Positions 4,948-5,961 of a stretch of DNA of 5,961 nucleotides are shown here, piece after piece. Location of the stretch: NCBI GenBank assembly GCA_030634615.1, contig DAOWAL010000077.1:1-5961 (forward strand), read 5' to 3'. The notes under the pieces were generated by a model. That model saw only the letters and a program-made list of their open reading frames with translations, was not told where the DNA came from and did not search any database. The position numbers and the translations under genes were made by a program. Position 1 is the stretch's first letter. Each line of letters begins with the position of its first letter. This DNA is from Candidatus Aenigmatarchaeota archaeon (lineage in GTDB: Archaea > Aenigmatarchaeota > Aenigmatarchaeia > QMZP01 > QMZT01).

Positions 4948-5355
4948 ATGACTGTAATAAACGCTGAAGACTGTGTTGCAGGAAGACTTGCTTCATTTGT
5001 AGCAAAAAGACTTCTGAATGGCGAGGAAATAGTTATAGTAAACGCAGAAAGGGCTATTATCAACGGTAACCCAAAAGCAATTGAAAAGTTATTCAGAGAA
5101 AAAATAGAACGTGGTGACCCATACCATGGTCCGTTTTATCCAAAAAGATCAGATACCATACTCAGAAGAATGGTAAGAGGCATGCTCCCTTACAAAAAAC
5201 CAACAGGAAGAAATGCTTACAAAAGACTAAAAGTTTACAGGTCAGTACCAGATGAAGTTTCTGGACAAACACCTGAAACAATAAATAAAGCAAAAGGTAA
5301 GTTTGAATGTAAATATGTTTATTTAGATGATATTACAAAAAAGATTAGTGGTTAA
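4948..5355 (+). CDS. rpl13: Large-subunit ribosomal protein uL13
   Basis: uL13 is a universal early-assembly protein of the large subunit. The archaeal form is recognised by VINAEDCVAGRLASFVAKRL (3-22), EEIVIVNAERAIINGNP (26-42), GPFYPKRSDTILRRMVRGML (61-80), PYKKPTGRNAYKRLKVYRSV (81-100) and the short archaeal C-terminus. The length of 135 residues is normal for archaea. The ATG lies one base after the eL18 stop with only a weak GGGAT sequence before it, so translation is probably coupled to eL18. uS9 follows two bases after its TAA. Confidence 0.96.
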   Translation: MTVINAEDCVAGRLASFVAKRLLNGEEIVIVNAERAIINGNPKAIEKLFREKIERGDPYHGPFYPKRSDTILRRMVRGMLPYKKPTGRNAYKRLKVYRSVPDEVSGQTPETINKAKGKFECKYVYLDDITKKISG

Positions 5356-5357
5356 AT

Positions 5358-5951
5358 ATGACAGAAAAAAGGAAAGCTGTAAAGAAACACCCAAAAAAGG
5401 TTGAAGAAAAGCCAAAAACTGAGAAAAAGGAAGAAATCAAGCAAAAGGCTGAGAAGAAAGTAGAAGTTAAGCCCAAAGTCGAAAAAAAACCAGTTGCAGT
5501 TAAAACCAAAAAAGAAGAACCAAAAATTGCAAAAAAGAAAAAAACACCACCAGGTATAGTTTTCACAACGGGTAAAAGGAAAAGAGCTGTTGCCCGTGCT
5601 TCAATAAGACCAGGGAAAGGGAAAGTTTTGATAAACAAAGAATTATTGGAAAACATCAGTAACAGAACACTAAGACTTAGGCTTATGGAGCCATTCATAG
5701 TTTCAGAAAAGAACTGGAAATCATATGATTTCACAGTCAACATAAGAGGCGGAGGAATTCTTGGACAGACCGATGCAGCAAGGCAGGCAATTGCAAAAGG
5801 TCTTGTTGAAATATTCGGTGGCGAACTTAGACAAAAATTCCTTGATTACGACAGAAGTCTAATCGCATACGACCCAAGAAGAACAGAACCACACAAACCA
5901 CCAAGAAGCTCTCAGGGACCAAGAAGATACAAACAGAGGTCAAAGAGGTGA
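5358..5951 (+). CDS. rps9: Small-subunit ribosomal protein uS9 with a lysine-rich N-terminal extension
   Basis: uS9 sits in the 30S head with its C-terminal tail reaching the P-site tRNA. Residues 67-197 are the canonical protein: VFTTGKRKRAVARASIRPGK (68-87), MEPFIVSEKNWKSYDF (110-125), the RGGGILGQTDAARQAIAKGL core (130-149), FLDYDRSLIAYDPRRTEPHK (161-180) and the basic tail ending in RSKR. Residues 1-65 are an added tail made almost only of Lys, Glu, Pro, Val and Ala, with loose repeats such as EEKPKTEKKEE, QKAEKKVEVKPKVEKKPV and KTKKEEPKIAKKKK. Archaeal uS9 is usually about 130-135 residues, so the gene is half as long again. The ATG two bases after the uL13 stop is the natural start; a later start inside the tail has no better support. 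The stop overlaps the next gene's Shine-Dalgarno site. Confidence 0.95.
   Translation: MTEKRKAVKKHPKKVEEKPKTEKKEEIKQKAEKKVEVKPKVEKKPVAVKTKKEEPKIAKKKKTPPGIVFTTGKRKRAVARASIRPGKGKVLINKELLENISNRTLRLRLMEPFIVSEKNWKSYDFTVNIRGGGILGQTDAARQAIAKGLVEIFGGELRQKFLDYDRSLIAYDPRRTEPHKPPRSSQGPRRYKQRSKR
5945..5951 (+). promoter_or_regulatory. Shine-Dalgarno site of the gene following uS9
   Basis: GAGGTGA is a nearly full match to the archaeal Shine-Dalgarno consensus, overlaps the uS9 TGA and stands five bases before the ATG at 5957. It is the strongest such site in the window and shows that another gene continues the operon. Confidence 0.75.
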
Positions 5952-5956
5952 AATAT

Positions 5957-5961
5957 ATGGA
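5957..5961 (+). CDS. Start of the next operon gene, possibly rpoN (Rpb10)
   Basis: Only ATG GA is visible, giving Met then Glu or Asp. Archaeal uS9 is very often followed by rpoN, the small zinc-binding RNA polymerase subunit, and sometimes rpoK. The assignment rests on that gene order alone. Most RpoN proteins begin MI or MV, so the second residue is a mild mismatch. Confidence 0.35.

Noticed and set aside
1..5961. tRNA, rRNA, CRISPR array, insertion sequence, toxin-antitoxin or defence cassette
   Set aside because: I scanned both strands and found no cloverleaf, no regularly spaced repeats, no transposase or terminal repeats and no recognisable defence gene.

Overview
The window is archaeal chromosomal DNA, AT-rich, with short spacers. 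The evidence is the set of archaeal-type genes: ribosomal eS19, a PDCD5-family DNA-binding protein, a DUF373 membrane protein, a methylthioadenosine phosphorylase with a C-terminal CxC motif, and the archaeal cluster eL18-uL13-uS9. Promoters are TATA-like and start codons are either leaderless or preceded by GGTG-type Shine-Dalgarno sites. The small AT-rich genes and the lysine-rich tail on uS9 would fit a DPANN-type lineage or a related uncultivated archaeon, but the sequence alone does not settle this.

Layout. Positions 1 to about 260 (+) carry an open-ended fragment resembling phage tail-fibre or repetitive surface proteins. It runs head-on into a PDCD5 gene on the minus strand that loses its C-terminal half at the same point, so the left end looks like a misjoin or recombination junction. 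PDCD5 and eS19 (193-845, -) form an operon. An 81-bp divergent promoter region separates them from an orphan gene with weak SPFH/band-7 resemblance and a coiled-coil tail (927-1739, +). Convergent with it is a DUF373 gene (1741-2769, -) interrupted by one in-frame TAG; the frame stays open for 41 more plausible residues and ends one base from its neighbour's stop. Divergent from DUF373 is the MTA phosphorylase gene (2834-3622, +), then a multi-spanning membrane protein with a C-terminal PspC domain (3661-4494, +). Last is a ribosomal operon, eL18-uL13-uS9 (4593-5951, +), followed by the first codon of another gene, by conserved order probably rpoN.

How the genes relate. Translation genes flank the window and the middle holds separately transcribed accessory or housekeeping genes: purine/methionine salvage (MTA phosphorylase) and three proteins of uncertain role, two of them membrane-embedded. 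Three plus-strand genes (927, 2834, 3661) share a TTTTTAA promoter element 21-25 bases before the ATG, implying leaderless or nearly leaderless mRNAs. eS19, PDCD5 and the gene after uS9 instead have clear Shine-Dalgarno sites.

Most worth following up are the in-frame TAG in DUF373 (no other complete gene here ends in TAG) and the chimeric left end. I see no tRNA, rRNA, CRISPR array, insertion sequence or toxin/defence cassette.
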